A stretch of 34,107 nt of DNA from Butyrivibrio proteoclasticus (GTDB lineage: Bacteria > Bacillota > Clostridia > Lachnospirales > Lachnospiraceae), in assembly GCF_900115735.1 (NCBI RefSeq), contig NZ_FOXO01000036.1, forward strand, positions 1 to 34,107, written 5' to 3'. Shown piece by piece: positions 16,453 through 24,634 of this stretch; position 1 is the stretch's first letter; every line of letters starts with the position of its first letter. A program made the position numbers and the translations under genes. The notes under the pieces were generated by a model. That model saw nothing but the letters and a program-made list of their open reading frames with translations. It was not told the origin of the DNA and ran no database searches.

Positions 16453-18210
16453 TCACTTTGATGCGTTCTCACCGGCAATTCTTCCGAATACAACGATATC
16501 AGCAACAGCGTTTCCACCAAGTCTGTTAGCTCCGTGGATACCACCTGTAACCTCTCCGCAGGCATAGAGTCCTGGGATTGGAGTTCCATCTGTTGAAATC
16601 ACCTGTGCATCTGTGTTGATCTTTACACCGCCCATACAGTGGTGGATTCCTGGTCCTACATTAACTGCATAGTAAGGTCCTGAAGAAAGATCTGTAAGAG
16701 GTGTTCCAATATCTCTTGAGAAATCAGCGTCTGTACCTGAAGCAACGTAGGTAGACCAGGTACTTACTGTTTCTTTCAAAGCAGCTGTGGCATTTGTATC
16801 AAACTCCATGGCCTTTGCAAGTTCGTCGAGATCAGCACCTGTCACAAGATATCCGCTCTTATCGAGCTTCTTGATAACTGCTGAGCCTTCATACATTTCC
16901 TGGTTGGCAATAAGCCATACATTTCCACCTGTCTGGGAAACTTCTGCAGCGGATACTGCATCTCTTGTTCCGGTTTCATTGGTGAATCTCACACCTTCTC
17001 TATTAACAAGAATGGCACCATCACCTCTTAATGCCTCACCAACAAGTGCTCCATCGGTAGAGATTACAGTGGGATGAAGCTGAATCTGCTCCATATCAAC
17101 AAAGTCTGCACCAACTTCGCCAAGGAAATCAATGGCATCACCATCAGCAGTTGCTACGTTAGTGGAGATATATCCTGCAAGATCAGGACGAAGAGCTACG
17201 ATACGATCCATATTTCCGCCAAATCCACCTGTTGCGATGATAACGGAATTAGCATGAACCGTGATGTTTTCGCCATATGCTCCAACTCCTGAAACGCCTA
17301 CAGCTTTTCCATCTTCCATAAGGATCTTATTTATTGTAGCTCCGGTCTGAACTTCAATTCCAAGCTCATCAAGTCTTACTCCAAGGGCTGATACAAGGAA
17401 GTTACCTACAGAAGTAACATTTCCTTCTGCATCCACAGGACGGTGAGTTCTCTTTGCACTAAGGCCGCCCATTGTTCCCAGAGGCCCTGAAAGAGGAGCA
17501 TTCTCTTTATCAAGCCAGTCGATAGCTTCTGATGTGTTCTCGGCAAGAGTCCTTACAAGCTCCGGATCATTTATCTCTTTTCCACTCTTAATTGTATCCT
17601 CGATAAAGAGCTCTACAGAGTCTTCAATTCCCTGCTCTTTTTCGTAGTGAGTCTCTGCTGCATTCATTCCTGAGCTTGCACGGCTTGTGTTTCCGCCAAG
17701 AATGTCACTCTTCTCAAGAAGGATTACGCTTTTACCATTTTCAGCAACAGTGATCGCTGCAGTCATTCCGGCTCCGCCGCCTCCGACAACTACAACATCA
17801 GTAGTAGCTTCATAATCTTCGGCAGTTCCTGCTCCGGCTCCGCTTCCATCAGCAACTATACCGGCCTCTCCAAGTGCCATTTCCACAGCAGACAAAAATC
17901 CATTTGAGGAATACGTTGCTCCGGAGATAGTGTCGATATTCACATTCTGAGTTTTCAGGATTTTTGTCCTTAGTGCTTTTATAGCACTTCCTCCAATGGA
18001 AGGAGTCTCGCCCTCAGTCTGATAAGTGATATCAGTGATGCTATTTCCTTCAACAAAAACGGAGACCTTGATCTCTCCTGCAAATCCCTGCGCCGCACCA
18101 TCATACTGATGTCCTTCGTGCTCAACGACATACATGCTTCCGCCAATGCAAAAGAAAACTAATGCCACGCATGCTAAACATGATAAAATTCGCTTTGTGA
18201 GACTTCCCAT
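16453..18210 (-). CDS. Exported FMN-binding, FAD-dependent fumarate-reductase-like flavoprotein
   Basis: The 585-residue protein has an N-terminal membrane or signal segment (about 7-28). An FMN-binding domain follows (about 40-112) with the flavinylation motif SGATYSS (96-102), where ApbE normally links FMN to the threonine. After a Gly/Ala linker comes a flavocytochrome-c-type FAD domain with VVGGGGAG (141-148), LLEKSDILGGNTSRAS, HPT, TNETGTRD, IHHCMGG and a terminal GEVTGGIHGANRLGG. Family members reduce fumarate, urocanate or other enoates outside the membrane, using electrons delivered through the covalent FMN. Substrate here is unknown. No apbE gene or partner electron-transfer gene occurs in the window. 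The RBS is AAAGGAA. It stands alone between terminators. Confidence 0.88.
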   Translation of the reverse strand: MGSLTKRILSCLACVALVFFCIGGSMYVVEHEGHQYDGAAQGFAGEIKVSVFVEGNSITDITYQTEGETPSIGGSAIKALRTKILKTQNVNIDTISGATYSSNGFLSAVEMALGEAGIVADGSGAGAGTAEDYEATTDVVVVGGGGAGMTAAITVAENGKSVILLEKSDILGGNTSRASSGMNAAETHYEKEQGIEDSVELFIEDTIKSGKEINDPELVRTLAENTSEAIDWLDKENAPLSGPLGTMGGLSAKRTHRPVDAEGNVTSVGNFLVSALGVRLDELGIEVQTGATINKILMEDGKAVGVSGVGAYGENITVHANSVIIATGGFGGNMDRIVALRPDLAGYISTNVATADGDAIDFLGEVGADFVDMEQIQLHPTVISTDGALVGEALRGDGAILVNREGVRFTNETGTRDAVSAAEVSQTGGNVWLIANQEMYEGSAVIKKLDKSGYLVTGADLDELAKAMEFDTNATAALKETVSTWSTYVASGTDADFSRDIGTPLTDLSSGPYYAVNVGPGIHHCMGGVKINTDAQVISTDGTPIPGLYACGEVTGGIHGANRLGGNAVADIVVFGRIAGENASK

Positions 18211-18256
18211 ATTTTTTCCTTTCCATCAAAAATTGATATAACTTGATTTAAAACAA

Positions 18257-18276
18257 CCTGAAGAAACTTCAGGATT
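18257..18276 (-). terminator. Terminator downstream of the CstA gene
   Basis: CCTGAAG (18257-18263) and CTTCAGG (18267-18273) form a perfect 7-bp stem with an AAA loop. On the minus strand it is followed by TTGTTTTAAA. It lies about 135 bp after the cstA stop, in the AT-rich 200-bp gap before the flavoprotein gene, which holds nothing else I recognise. Confidence 0.6.
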
Positions 18277-18409
18277 CTTTCACTCTTCTTTCATAACCAA
18301 TCAATAAGCCTTATAACAATAATTCTAATAAAGCCCACCGTTAAAATCCACTATAGCTGAAATCTTTTAATAATATTTAGAAAACTTTTATTCAATATAT
18401 TGTTCGCTG

Positions 18410-19813
18410 CTATCTATTCTTCAGCTTTATTAAATAGAAAAACAAAAGAGCAAGTGCGAAGGCTATACCGATTGGATAGCTTACAGCTGCAGATAGCCTT
18501 AATCCCTCTTTGGCCATAAGAATGTACGTCATGCTGACAGCTGACATAAAAGTCGCAGGAACTGCGGCTATAAGAGAACTCTTTTTGCTCTTACCTTCTT
18601 TTATCAGATATGCTGAAAATGTCCATAGCGCAATCATTGCCAGAGTCTGGTTGGACCAGGAAAAATATCTCCAAAGCACATTGAAATCAAGCTGAGTAAG
18701 GACTGCTCCTGCGCCTAACAAAGGAAGCGTGATGATAAGACGATTTTTGATTTTACTCTGATCAAGCTTTGTCATCTCGGCAATGATAAGTCTAGCACTT
18801 CTAAATGCTGTATCGCCTGATGTTATCGGACATACAACAACACCAACTACCGCAAGAATTCCACCGACACTTCCAAGCATTTTCTGTGAGATCTCATAAA
18901 CAGTTCCGGACTGGCCCAAATTTGTCAGTGCATCATTTAAAAGCTGTGTTGATCCATAAAAAGCAACTCCTGCTGCGGCCCATATAAGTGCAATAACAGC
19001 CTCTGATATCATCGCCCCGTAAAAAACAATTCTTCCCTGTTTTTCGCTGGTTATACACTTAGCAACCATTGGAGATTGAGTAGCATGAAATCCTGAAATA
19101 GCTCCGCAGGCCACCGTTATAAACATGAATGGCCAAATCGGAAGATTGTCCGGATGGAGATCTTTTAGCTCAACCTCAGGAATAGTGTAGTTTCCCAAAA
19201 TGGTCCCGCCCATAACGCTTGCCGCCATCGCAATAAGAATTATCCCAAATACGGGATATAAATTACCAATAAGCTTATCTATCGGAAGAAGTGTTGCCAG
19301 AATATAATACAAAAGAATAATGATTACCCAGAAACTCGTACTAAAGAGGTCAGGAGTCAGTTTTGCAATAAGAGCTGCCGGACTCGTAACAAATACAGTT
19401 CCTGTAAGAAGCAAAAGAACTATTGAAAATACACGCATCCCAATTCGAACCTTGTTGCCAAGATACTTACCTGATAATTCAGCTATTGACGCGCCTTTAT
19501 TTCTTGATGAGATCATTCCACAAAGATAATCATGAACGGCACCGCCAAGAATTGATCCAAATACTATCCATAAAAAGACAACAGGTCCAAAGCATGCCCC
19601 CATAAGGGCTCCGAAGATAGGGCCTGTCCCGGCTATATTCAATAGTTGAATCAAAAAGGCTTTTCCTGTTTTTATCGGAACGCAGTCTACACCGTCATTA
19701 ATTGCAACTGCAGGAGTTTCTCTGTCATCAGGACCAAAGACCTTCTCAACAATCTTTCCGTACACCAAATATCCACATAGAAGTATTACAAAAGAAATTG
19801 CAAGTGAAATCAT
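18410..19813 (-). CDS. cstA: CstA-family transporter (carbon starvation protein)
   Basis: The polytopic membrane protein of 467 residues has a dozen or more hydrophobic helices. Family landmarks are LLNIAGTGPIFGALMGACFGP (start about residue 57, including the conserved IAGTGP), GGAVHDYLCGM, ISGFHATQSPMVAKC and CPITSGDTAFRSARLIIAE. CstA proteins import peptides or pyruvate, typically upon nutrient limitation. Substrate is not resolved from sequence. The length corresponds to the shorter CstA type rather than the roughly 700-residue enterobacterial one. ATG is preceded by a G-rich AAGGGGG and AAGGAT. It is monocistronic, with a palindrome in the promoter region (19868-19895), suggesting repression. 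Confidence 0.88.
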   Translation of the reverse strand: MISLAISFVILLCGYLVYGKIVEKVFGPDDRETPAVAINDGVDCVPIKTGKAFLIQLLNIAGTGPIFGALMGACFGPVVFLWIVFGSILGGAVHDYLCGMISSRNKGASIAELSGKYLGNKVRIGMRVFSIVLLLLTGTVFVTSPAALIAKLTPDLFSTSFWVIIILLYYILATLLPIDKLIGNLYPVFGIILIAMAASVMGGTILGNYTIPEVELKDLHPDNLPIWPFMFITVACGAISGFHATQSPMVAKCITSEKQGRIVFYGAMISEAVIALIWAAAGVAFYGSTQLLNDALTNLGQSGTVYEISQKMLGSVGGILAVVGVVVCPITSGDTAFRSARLIIAEMTKLDQSKIKNRLIITLPLLGAGAVLTQLDFNVLWRYFSWSNQTLAMIALWTFSAYLIKEGKSKKSSLIAAVPATFMSAVSMTYILMAKEGLRLSAAVSYPIGIAFALALLFFYLIKLKNR

Positions 19814-19867
19814 TTTTATCCTTGCCCCCTTATTTCCCCAGTGAGTTTAGTTGTCCATTTCAATTTT

Positions 19868-19895
19868 ACTATACTACGTCAGTATATTATCTAAA
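19868..19895 (-). promoter_or_regulatory. cstA promoter candidate with overlapping 17-bp palindrome
   Basis: On the minus strand TTTAGA (19895-19890) and TATAGT (19873-19868) are 16 bp apart, about 55 bp ahead of the cstA start. TATACT-ACGTC-AGTATA (19870-19886) is a perfect 6-bp dyad overlapping the -10 and spacer, the usual place for a repressor operator. The cognate regulator is unknown. Confidence 0.4.
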
Positions 19896-19903
19896 ATAAG
19901 TAT

Positions 19904-19936
19904 AAAAAACGGCCCTGTTTTTTTGCAGAGCCGTTT
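19904..19936 (-). terminator. Terminator downstream of the PaaI-like thioesterase gene
   Basis: On the minus strand AACGGC-TCTG (935-926 in 19xxx) pairs with CAG-GGCCGTT and is followed by TTTTTTAT, a textbook intrinsic terminator just after the stop at 19951. Confidence 0.85.
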
Positions 19937-19950
19937 AGCTTTTTACCATA

Positions 19951-20403
19951 TCAAAACTTGAGATTATCACCCAGAACCGGAACTTTGCTGGCAAAGAATG
20001 AAAATTCACCACTGTCCAAAAGATTTCCGTCATCATCAGTAACTCTTATATCAAATACCAAAATGTGCTTACCGGTTTTAAGCTTCATGCATTCGCAGTA
20101 GATATACTCTGTGTTTACCGCCGGCAATAAAAAGTTTAAGTTTGCAGATACTGTTGTTGCGTAGTGTCCGCTCATACTTGCTGTAGCTCCTGCCATTGCG
20201 TCAACAAATGAAAGAAGCGCGCCTCCGTGTATACTGCCGTATGTATTATGAAGCCTTGAGTCACATTTGATCCTCGCTTTACTGTAAGTTGAACTCAGTT
20301 CCATAATTTCAAACCCAATGAAGCTGTTATATTTGTTCGCATATAACTCAGGAATCATCTTCTCCCTCATTGCGTTTTCTTTTTCTGATCTTGCTTTTCT
20401 CAA
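19951..20403 (-). CDS. PaaI-family hotdog thioesterase
   Basis: The 150-residue hotdog-fold protein contains NTYGSIHGGALLSFVDAMAG (about 53-72), the HGG-containing PaaI/YdiI-type motif that binds and hydrolyses acyl- or aryl-CoA thioesters. The C-terminal half has the expected strands (TTVSANLNFLLPA, HILVFDIRVTDDDGNLL). The start is TTG at 20403, preceded by AAGGAA at good spacing. An internal ATG at 20370 lacks a ribosome-binding site. It is a single gene with its own terminator. Physiological substrate is unknown. Confidence 0.85.
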   Translation of the reverse strand: MRKARSEKENAMREKMIPELYANKYNSFIGFEIMELSSTYSKARIKCDSRLHNTYGSIHGGALLSFVDAMAGATASMSGHYATTVSANLNFLLPAVNTEYIYCECMKLKTGKHILVFDIRVTDDDGNLLDSGEFSFFASKVPVLGDNLKF

Positions 20404-20454
20404 TTCTATTTCCTTGCCTTTCGTGATTTATATCAATGAGTCTGCAATAATATA

Positions 20455-20490
20455 GGCAGCTGATACAAGCCGTTACGAGTATCAGCTGCC
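20455..20490 (-). terminator. Perfect 12-bp stem downstream of the DUF4003 gene, probable terminator
   Basis: GGCAGCTGATAC (20455-20466) and GTATCAGCTGCC (20479-20490) pair perfectly around a 12-nt loop, 70 bp after the DUF4003 stop. On the minus strand the following bases TATATTATT are only partly T-rich, so intrinsic termination is likely but not textbook. Confidence 0.55.
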
Positions 20491-20560
20491 ACAAAAAGCA
20501 GATTTTATGTAATTATTATATCGCCCAAGGCTCTAAATTTCAAATGGGTGCCATTCCCTA

Positions 20561-21550
20561 TTAGTTACTTGATGACGCTGAAGCAGAAGCCGCAGACATG
20601 ATCGCTACGTACATACAGAGCTGCGCAGCAATAACTGCAGAAAGAGCACTGCTTGCGACAGATGCGCCAGTTGCTACGTTTCCGTCAGAATAGATTTCGG
20701 AAACGATCATAGTACCAAGCATAAGTCTTGTATGCCTGTTCATATTCAGTATTCCAAAGCCTTTTTTACCACTAAGATATTCTGCTACTTCCACAACCTC
20801 AGAAACAAGGTCTTCAATATTCTTGTCGATTCCCACAAGAATTCCAAGAGAAGCCAGCTCATATCCTTTACCATACTTTGCTCCGGCATTTTTGAAGGCC
20901 TCAAAAAGCTCCATTACTTTTTCGCTCTTTAGCTCTGCCTGTCCATCAAATGTTGCAAGCACCTGACTTAGCGAGTATGCAGCATTTTCATGGAATGCAA
21001 AGTTCTTTTTAATAAGCTGGTAAATTTCCTCGAGCTCGGCCAATATCTCTTCTGTGCTCTTATCCTTCATTGCCAAAAGAACTGCAAAGCTTGTATCCTC
21101 ATCTGTTGTAAGGAACGGATGATCCTTTCTCATGCCCTTCATAATCTCATAGGTCTTCTCAACAAGGCTTTCTGCCTCAGATTCCCTTCCTGTGTCGCAG
21201 ATTGAAGCTGCCGCAAGAACTCTGTAAGATGAGCCAAGGATCTTCCCCTTCTGAAACTCCTTGTACACATCTATCAGCTTATCCAGATATTCCTCAGGAT
21301 TACCGCTGACAGCCATTTTAGCTGCGATGACCAGCTCATTGTTACCTCTAATTTCTGAGAATATTCCCTGCTTTTTTCTGATGAGTCTTTTGCAATCTTT
21401 AAGCTCCTCAACATCAGCCGTCTTGTCTTTTTCTGTAAAAAAAGAAGCGGCTACAACTTTAATAAAATCATGATCAAGAAAAGAAGCCTTCCCTGCGAGC
21501 TTCCTGTTTTCCACCAACAATTCACATCTTTTTTCAATTTCACTTCTCAT
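20561..21550 (-). CDS. DUF4003 family protein
   Basis: This 329-residue helical protein matches the DUF4003 family, found mostly in Firmicutes and uncharacterised. It starts MRSEIEKRCELLVENRKLAG and carries family-like segments such as HPFLTTDEDTSFAVLLAM and FAFHENAAYSLSQVLATFDG. The C-terminus is small-residue and serine-rich (ASASASSSN). No signal peptide or membrane segment is clear, though the last 40 residues are hydrophobic. RBS GAGGAG precedes ATG. Its leader contains copy A of the three-hairpin element, 54 nt upstream of the start, in the same polarity as copy B before the MFS gene. Function is unknown. Confidence 0.8.
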   Translation of the reverse strand: MRSEIEKRCELLVENRKLAGKASFLDHDFIKVVAASFFTEKDKTADVEELKDCKRLIRKKQGIFSEIRGNNELVIAAKMAVSGNPEEYLDKLIDVYKEFQKGKILGSSYRVLAAASICDTGRESEAESLVEKTYEIMKGMRKDHPFLTTDEDTSFAVLLAMKDKSTEEILAELEEIYQLIKKNFAFHENAAYSLSQVLATFDGQAELKSEKVMELFEAFKNAGAKYGKGYELASLGILVGIDKNIEDLVSEVVEVAEYLSGKKGFGILNMNRHTRLMLGTMIVSEIYSDGNVATGASVASSALSAVIAAQLCMYVAIMSAASASASSSN

Positions 21551-21604
21551 ACACTTTTCTCCTCAGATTCAGCCTTTTCTTTAAATTGTCATTACCGGAT
21601 CATA

Positions 21605-21747
21605 CAATCTTGAATCAACAATTCAAGATTGCATCAACCAAGCCAATTTAAATCGACTTCGTCGATGAGGCTTGGTTGACTCTTCACTCATATTCTCACG
21701 AAATCCGCAGTATATGCGGATTTCTGGAATTTAGTTCAAGATGTCAT
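21605..21747 (-). repeat. Three-hairpin element, copy A (inverted relative to copy B at 28196-28339)
   Basis: This segment is nearly identical to the reverse complement of 28196-28339. It holds three palindromes: GAAATCCGCA/TGCGGATTTC (21700-21709 with 21715-21724), CAACCAAGCC/GGCTTGGTTG (21635-21644 with 21669-21678) enclosing ATCGAC-TTC-GTCGAT (21652-21666), and CAATCTTGAAT/ATTCAAGATTG (21605-21615 with 21621-21631). An exact 9-bp direct repeat TCATACAAT brackets it (21600-21608 and 21744-21752), like a target duplication. Read on the minus strand it has TTGAAC, 19 bp, TATACT, then a 22-codon frame (21691-21623). It lies between the small DUF3006-like gene, whose stop falls inside the upstream direct repeat, and the DUF4003 gene. 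It may be a MITE-like insertion, a leader regulatory RNA, or both. Confidence 0.85.
21623..21691 (-). CDS. Possible 22-residue leader peptide in element copy A
   Basis: ATG at 21691 opens a frame MSEESTKPHRRSRFK ending LAWLMQS, with its stop inside the last hairpin of the element. Copy B encodes the same peptide except His for Gln at position 21. Three CGA arginine codons fall in the inner hairpin of the second stem, as in leader-peptide attenuators. The ribosome-binding site is weak (GTGAG). Because the two copies are almost identical DNA, shared coding potential is not independent proof of translation. Confidence 0.25.
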   Translation of the reverse strand: MSEESTKPHRRSRFKLAWLMQS

Positions 21748-21914
21748 ACAATTGAATACTGCATGAACTCATACTTAAGCTGCGTTCCCTCTGCTATTCC
21801 TTCCGGCAAAAGAGCTCTCGCAACGAGCTTTAGATCCTCGGATTCAATATCTGTTCTTTTTAAATTGGCATAATCGCCATCAATACTTTCAACTACGTAA
21901 TACCAAGTTTCCAT
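21744..21914 (-). CDS. Small DUF3006-like protein, 56 residues
   Basis: ATG at 21914 follows an excellent AGGAGG (ACAGGAGGTTTGTA before the ATG). The product begins METWYYVVESIDGDYANLK and ends with a LPEGIAEGTQLKYEF segment. The pattern of a short beta-rich start (VVxxIDGDYA) followed by LPEGxxEGxxL resembles DUF3006 proteins of Firmicutes, whose function is unknown. The stop codon lies in the 9-bp repeat bordering element copy A, so that element follows directly. The gene is short but the RBS and family-like pattern make it credible. Confidence 0.7.
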   Translation of the reverse strand: METWYYVVESIDGDYANLKRTDIESEDLKLVARALLPEGIAEGTQLKYEFMQYSIV

Positions 21915-22001
21915 TACAAACCTCCTGTTTACCCGCTAGAACACATATGTATATGATAATACTACATAATATACGCTGCATAAATAGTTTCTTTTCTGCC
22001 T

Positions 22002-23066
22002 TCATGAGTTAGTTCTTTTGTCTTGGCGATGATCATGCTCCGCTTTAGAAAGATTCTCCAGCTCTTCCCTGGTGTGATGATGACCATGAACACCGTCTGT
22101 CACGTAATGGTTATGCTCATGGGAATGTGTTACCGTGTGCGTATGTGTAACCCCATCGTGAGTGTGCGTGAAAGTATGCATATGCACATGGGCATGCTGC
22201 CTGATCAGAGTATCCACCACCACAAGGCTGGCGCCGGCTGCCATGATCAAAAAGGCAATAGCGTACATCCCAGTGAGCTTCTCATGCAAAATGATAAAGG
22301 ACAAGAGCGCTCCCACGAAAGGTGCAACCGCATAATACGCGCTGGTTTTAGCAGCACCGAGAACGTTCTGCGCTCTGATATATAGAAAAATGCTCAGTCC
22401 GTATGCGACAAAGCCTAATATTAGAGCAGGCAAAATATATCTGACCTGCGGAAAAGATTCATGTTTAATAAGAGCAATCCCCAAAGCTCCAAGGCCTGAA
22501 AAAATACCCTTTAGAGTCACGATCTCATAAGTACTTTTGGACGCAATGCTGCGGGTACAGTTATTCTCAAGTCCCCAGCAGACTGTGGCAAGAAGCACCA
22601 AAAGTGAGCCATAGGAAAACTTAAGAGAAAGGCTCCCTTCAAAAGAAAGCAATGCGCTTGACAGTGAGATAAGGCCAATTGCAGCCCAGAGCCTTCCAGT
22701 GACTTTCTCACTGAACAGGATAAAAGCGATGATGGTCGTTGCTACGATCTCGAAATTCCCCAGAAGAGACGCATTCGACGATGTCCCATAATCCAGTCCA
22801 AGCATAAGAAAAACAGGCGCCGCTATATCAAGAACAATCATTCCTATTACAAAAGGAAGCTCCTCTTTTGTAAGCTGATCTTCCTTCTCCTTTTTACTCA
22901 TAATAGAAATACCGCCAATTCCTACACCCGCGCCCAGATACAAAAAAGCCGCCATCATCGTAGGTTCAACAAACTTTAATAATAGCTTTGACATAGGAAC
23001 ATTCATTGCATAGAAAACTGCTGCCAAAAGTGCATATATGATAGCTCGTATTTTTAAGTTTTCCAT
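22002..23066 (-). CDS. EamA/DMT-family permease with histidine-rich cytoplasmic tail
   Basis: About ten hydrophobic helices in two EamA-type halves fill residues 5-290; the first begins MENLKIRAIIYALLAAVFYA, and the second half contains TVCWGLENNCTRSIA. DMT permeases of this kind export small metabolites or act as uptake carriers; substrate is not predictable. The last 65 residues are exceptional: about twenty histidines in HxHxH patterns (HAHVHMHTFTHTHDG, HTHTVTHSHEHNH, HGHHH). This resembles metal-binding loops of cation-diffusion and nickel or zinc proteins and suggests metal sensing or transport. Start could be ATG 23066 or GTG 23072, the latter overlapping the stop of the upstream PAS-GGDEF gene by 4 bp. 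Either way the two genes are translationally coupled. Confidence 0.82.
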   Translation of the reverse strand: MENLKIRAIIYALLAAVFYAMNVPMSKLLLKFVEPTMMAAFLYLGAGVGIGGISIMSKKEKEDQLTKEELPFVIGMIVLDIAAPVFLMLGLDYGTSSNASLLGNFEIVATTIIAFILFSEKVTGRLWAAIGLISLSSALLSFEGSLSLKFSYGSLLVLLATVCWGLENNCTRSIASKSTYEIVTLKGIFSGLGALGIALIKHESFPQVRYILPALILGFVAYGLSIFLYIRAQNVLGAAKTSAYYAVAPFVGALLSFIILHEKLTGMYAIAFLIMAAGASLVVVDTLIRQHAHVHMHTFTHTHDGVTHTHTVTHSHEHNHYVTDGVHGHHHTREELENLSKAEHDHRQDKRTNS

Positions 23067-23068
23067 AT

Positions 23069-24460
23069 TCACTCTTCAACTTTCTTATTAAGTGCCTTTT
23101 TTCGCATTTTTAGTGTTTTCTTATTATCATACATTCTTTTGTCTGCAATCTCAAACACTTCAGCCACACTATCTTCCTTGTCGAATTTTGCCATACCGCA
23201 AGCTATGATAACGCCACCTTTTAACAAAGCATTCTCGTTATGACTTGCAATCAAATTCACAAGTTCGTCACTGCGGGCATAATCCTCATCCTGTGAAATA
23301 ACCACAAATTCATCTCCACCTACTCTGTATACAGGGCTTCGTTTAAAGGTCTTACAGACTATCTCACAGGCATCACAGATGTATCTGTCACCAGCTTCAT
23401 GCCCCTCAGTATCATTAATCCTCTTAAGGTCGTTAACATCAAGAACAACTATAGCAAACTCAGGCTGACGTCTTTCAATAATTCTCTGATTCATCAGGTT
23501 TTCTCTTTCCTTATATGCATTCTTGTTTTTAATGCCGGTAAGAGAATCAATTTCAGCCATATTCTGCACAAGTGCAAGCTTTTCGCTATACTCTCGCTTA
23601 ATGCGCATTGCGTCAGTAACATCCTGGCACAATCCCAGCAGACACTCTCTGCCTGTGTCATCTGTAAATTTCAGCTTTGTAGTCTGAAACTGCTTGGGAT
23701 TACCTGCGGCATCCGGAACATCCTCATAAAAAATATAAGGCTTATCCATTGCAAGGGCCTTTTTGTCATCCTCAATAAAATGAAGTGCAGTCTCCTCATC
23801 AAAAATTTCAAAATCCGTGAGCCCCACAACCTCTTCAGGTGTCTCTTTATGTGCGTAATCGGCAAATGCCTGATTGCAGGCAAGGTATTTTCTAGTATTT
23901 ACATCCTTGGAAAAAGTCATTGCAGGCATATTTGCCAAAAGATCTGAAACAGATTTTTTCAATTTCATTATCTTTCTTGCTGCATCTGCTTCTTTTCTAA
24001 GACGCTCGTTCTCCTGCTGCAATCTGGCGTATTCTCCGGATATAGCTTCGCTTCCATTCACGCTGTCACCGACATAACAGCCCTGATCCGTATACCAGAT
24101 AAATGCAAGCCTTGTGCCGTCTTCCTTGTAGATATGCCTGCCATATGAATGTATTATCCTGTATTCCCCATCTCTTTTCATCCTGTAGATAACATCATAG
24201 ACTCCTCCATCTGTCACGAATCGATAAACCGCATCATTTATAGAAGCCATATCATCGGGATGAGCATCTCGATACATATCTGTATCCATAAGATTATAAA
24301 TATCTTTTTTGTCTCTGCCCTGATATCCGGCCAGCTCAAAAAAGCCTTCAGATAGAACCAGTGTAATCACTCTCTTATCAATAAACTGATAAATTGCAAA
24401 AGGAACCTTGCTACTCTCCAATAGTTTCAGTTCCTCATCGCTATATCTGTATTTTTCCAT
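23069..24460 (-). CDS. PAS-PAS-GGDEF diguanylate cyclase
   Basis: ATG 24460 is chosen because AGGAGGAAATTCCC stands directly before it; a 14-codon extension to 24502 lacks such a site. The 463-residue soluble protein has a PAS-like domain (about 15-128), a short coiled coil (about 142-172), a second PAS domain (about 173-285) and a GGDEF domain (about 295-455). The active-site motif GGDEF is intact at 381-385, as are DSLTGIKNKNAY and DVNDLKRINDTEGHEAGD, so c-di-GMP synthesis is expected. No RxxD inhibitory site is seen before GGDEF. It overlaps the downstream metal-tailed permease gene by a few bases if GTG is used. An EAL phosphodiesterase is encoded about 1.2 kb away on the other strand. 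Confidence 0.9.
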   Translation of the reverse strand: MEKYRYSDEELKLLESSKVPFAIYQFIDKRVITLVLSEGFFELAGYQGRDKKDIYNLMDTDMYRDAHPDDMASINDAVYRFVTDGGVYDVIYRMKRDGEYRIIHSYGRHIYKEDGTRLAFIWYTDQGCYVGDSVNGSEAISGEYARLQQENERLRKEADAARKIMKLKKSVSDLLANMPAMTFSKDVNTRKYLACNQAFADYAHKETPEEVVGLTDFEIFDEETALHFIEDDKKALAMDKPYIFYEDVPDAAGNPKQFQTTKLKFTDDTGRECLLGLCQDVTDAMRIKREYSEKLALVQNMAEIDSLTGIKNKNAYKERENLMNQRIIERRQPEFAIVVLDVNDLKRINDTEGHEAGDRYICDACEIVCKTFKRSPVYRVGGDEFVVISQDEDYARSDELVNLIASHNENALLKGGVIIACGMAKFDKEDSVAEVFEIADKRMYDNKKTLKMRKKALNKKVEE

Positions 24461-24634
24461 GGGAATTTCCTCCTGGATATTTCCATCATTCGATTTACGC
24501 ATTACACCAATTCTATTTTAATATAAACGTTATACTGTTAACAAATTAAAGGTTTATAAAGTATCTTTTTCTTTTCAGTCAGGCTTTGCAAGCTCCACAG
24601 CATTCATAGCCACCAACAATACCGTTTATTGTTT

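Noticed and set aside
23399..23947. Antisense frame of 182 codons over the PAS-GGDEF gene
   Set aside because: Shadow of a well-supported gene; cysteine- and isoleucine-rich composition typical of reverse frames.
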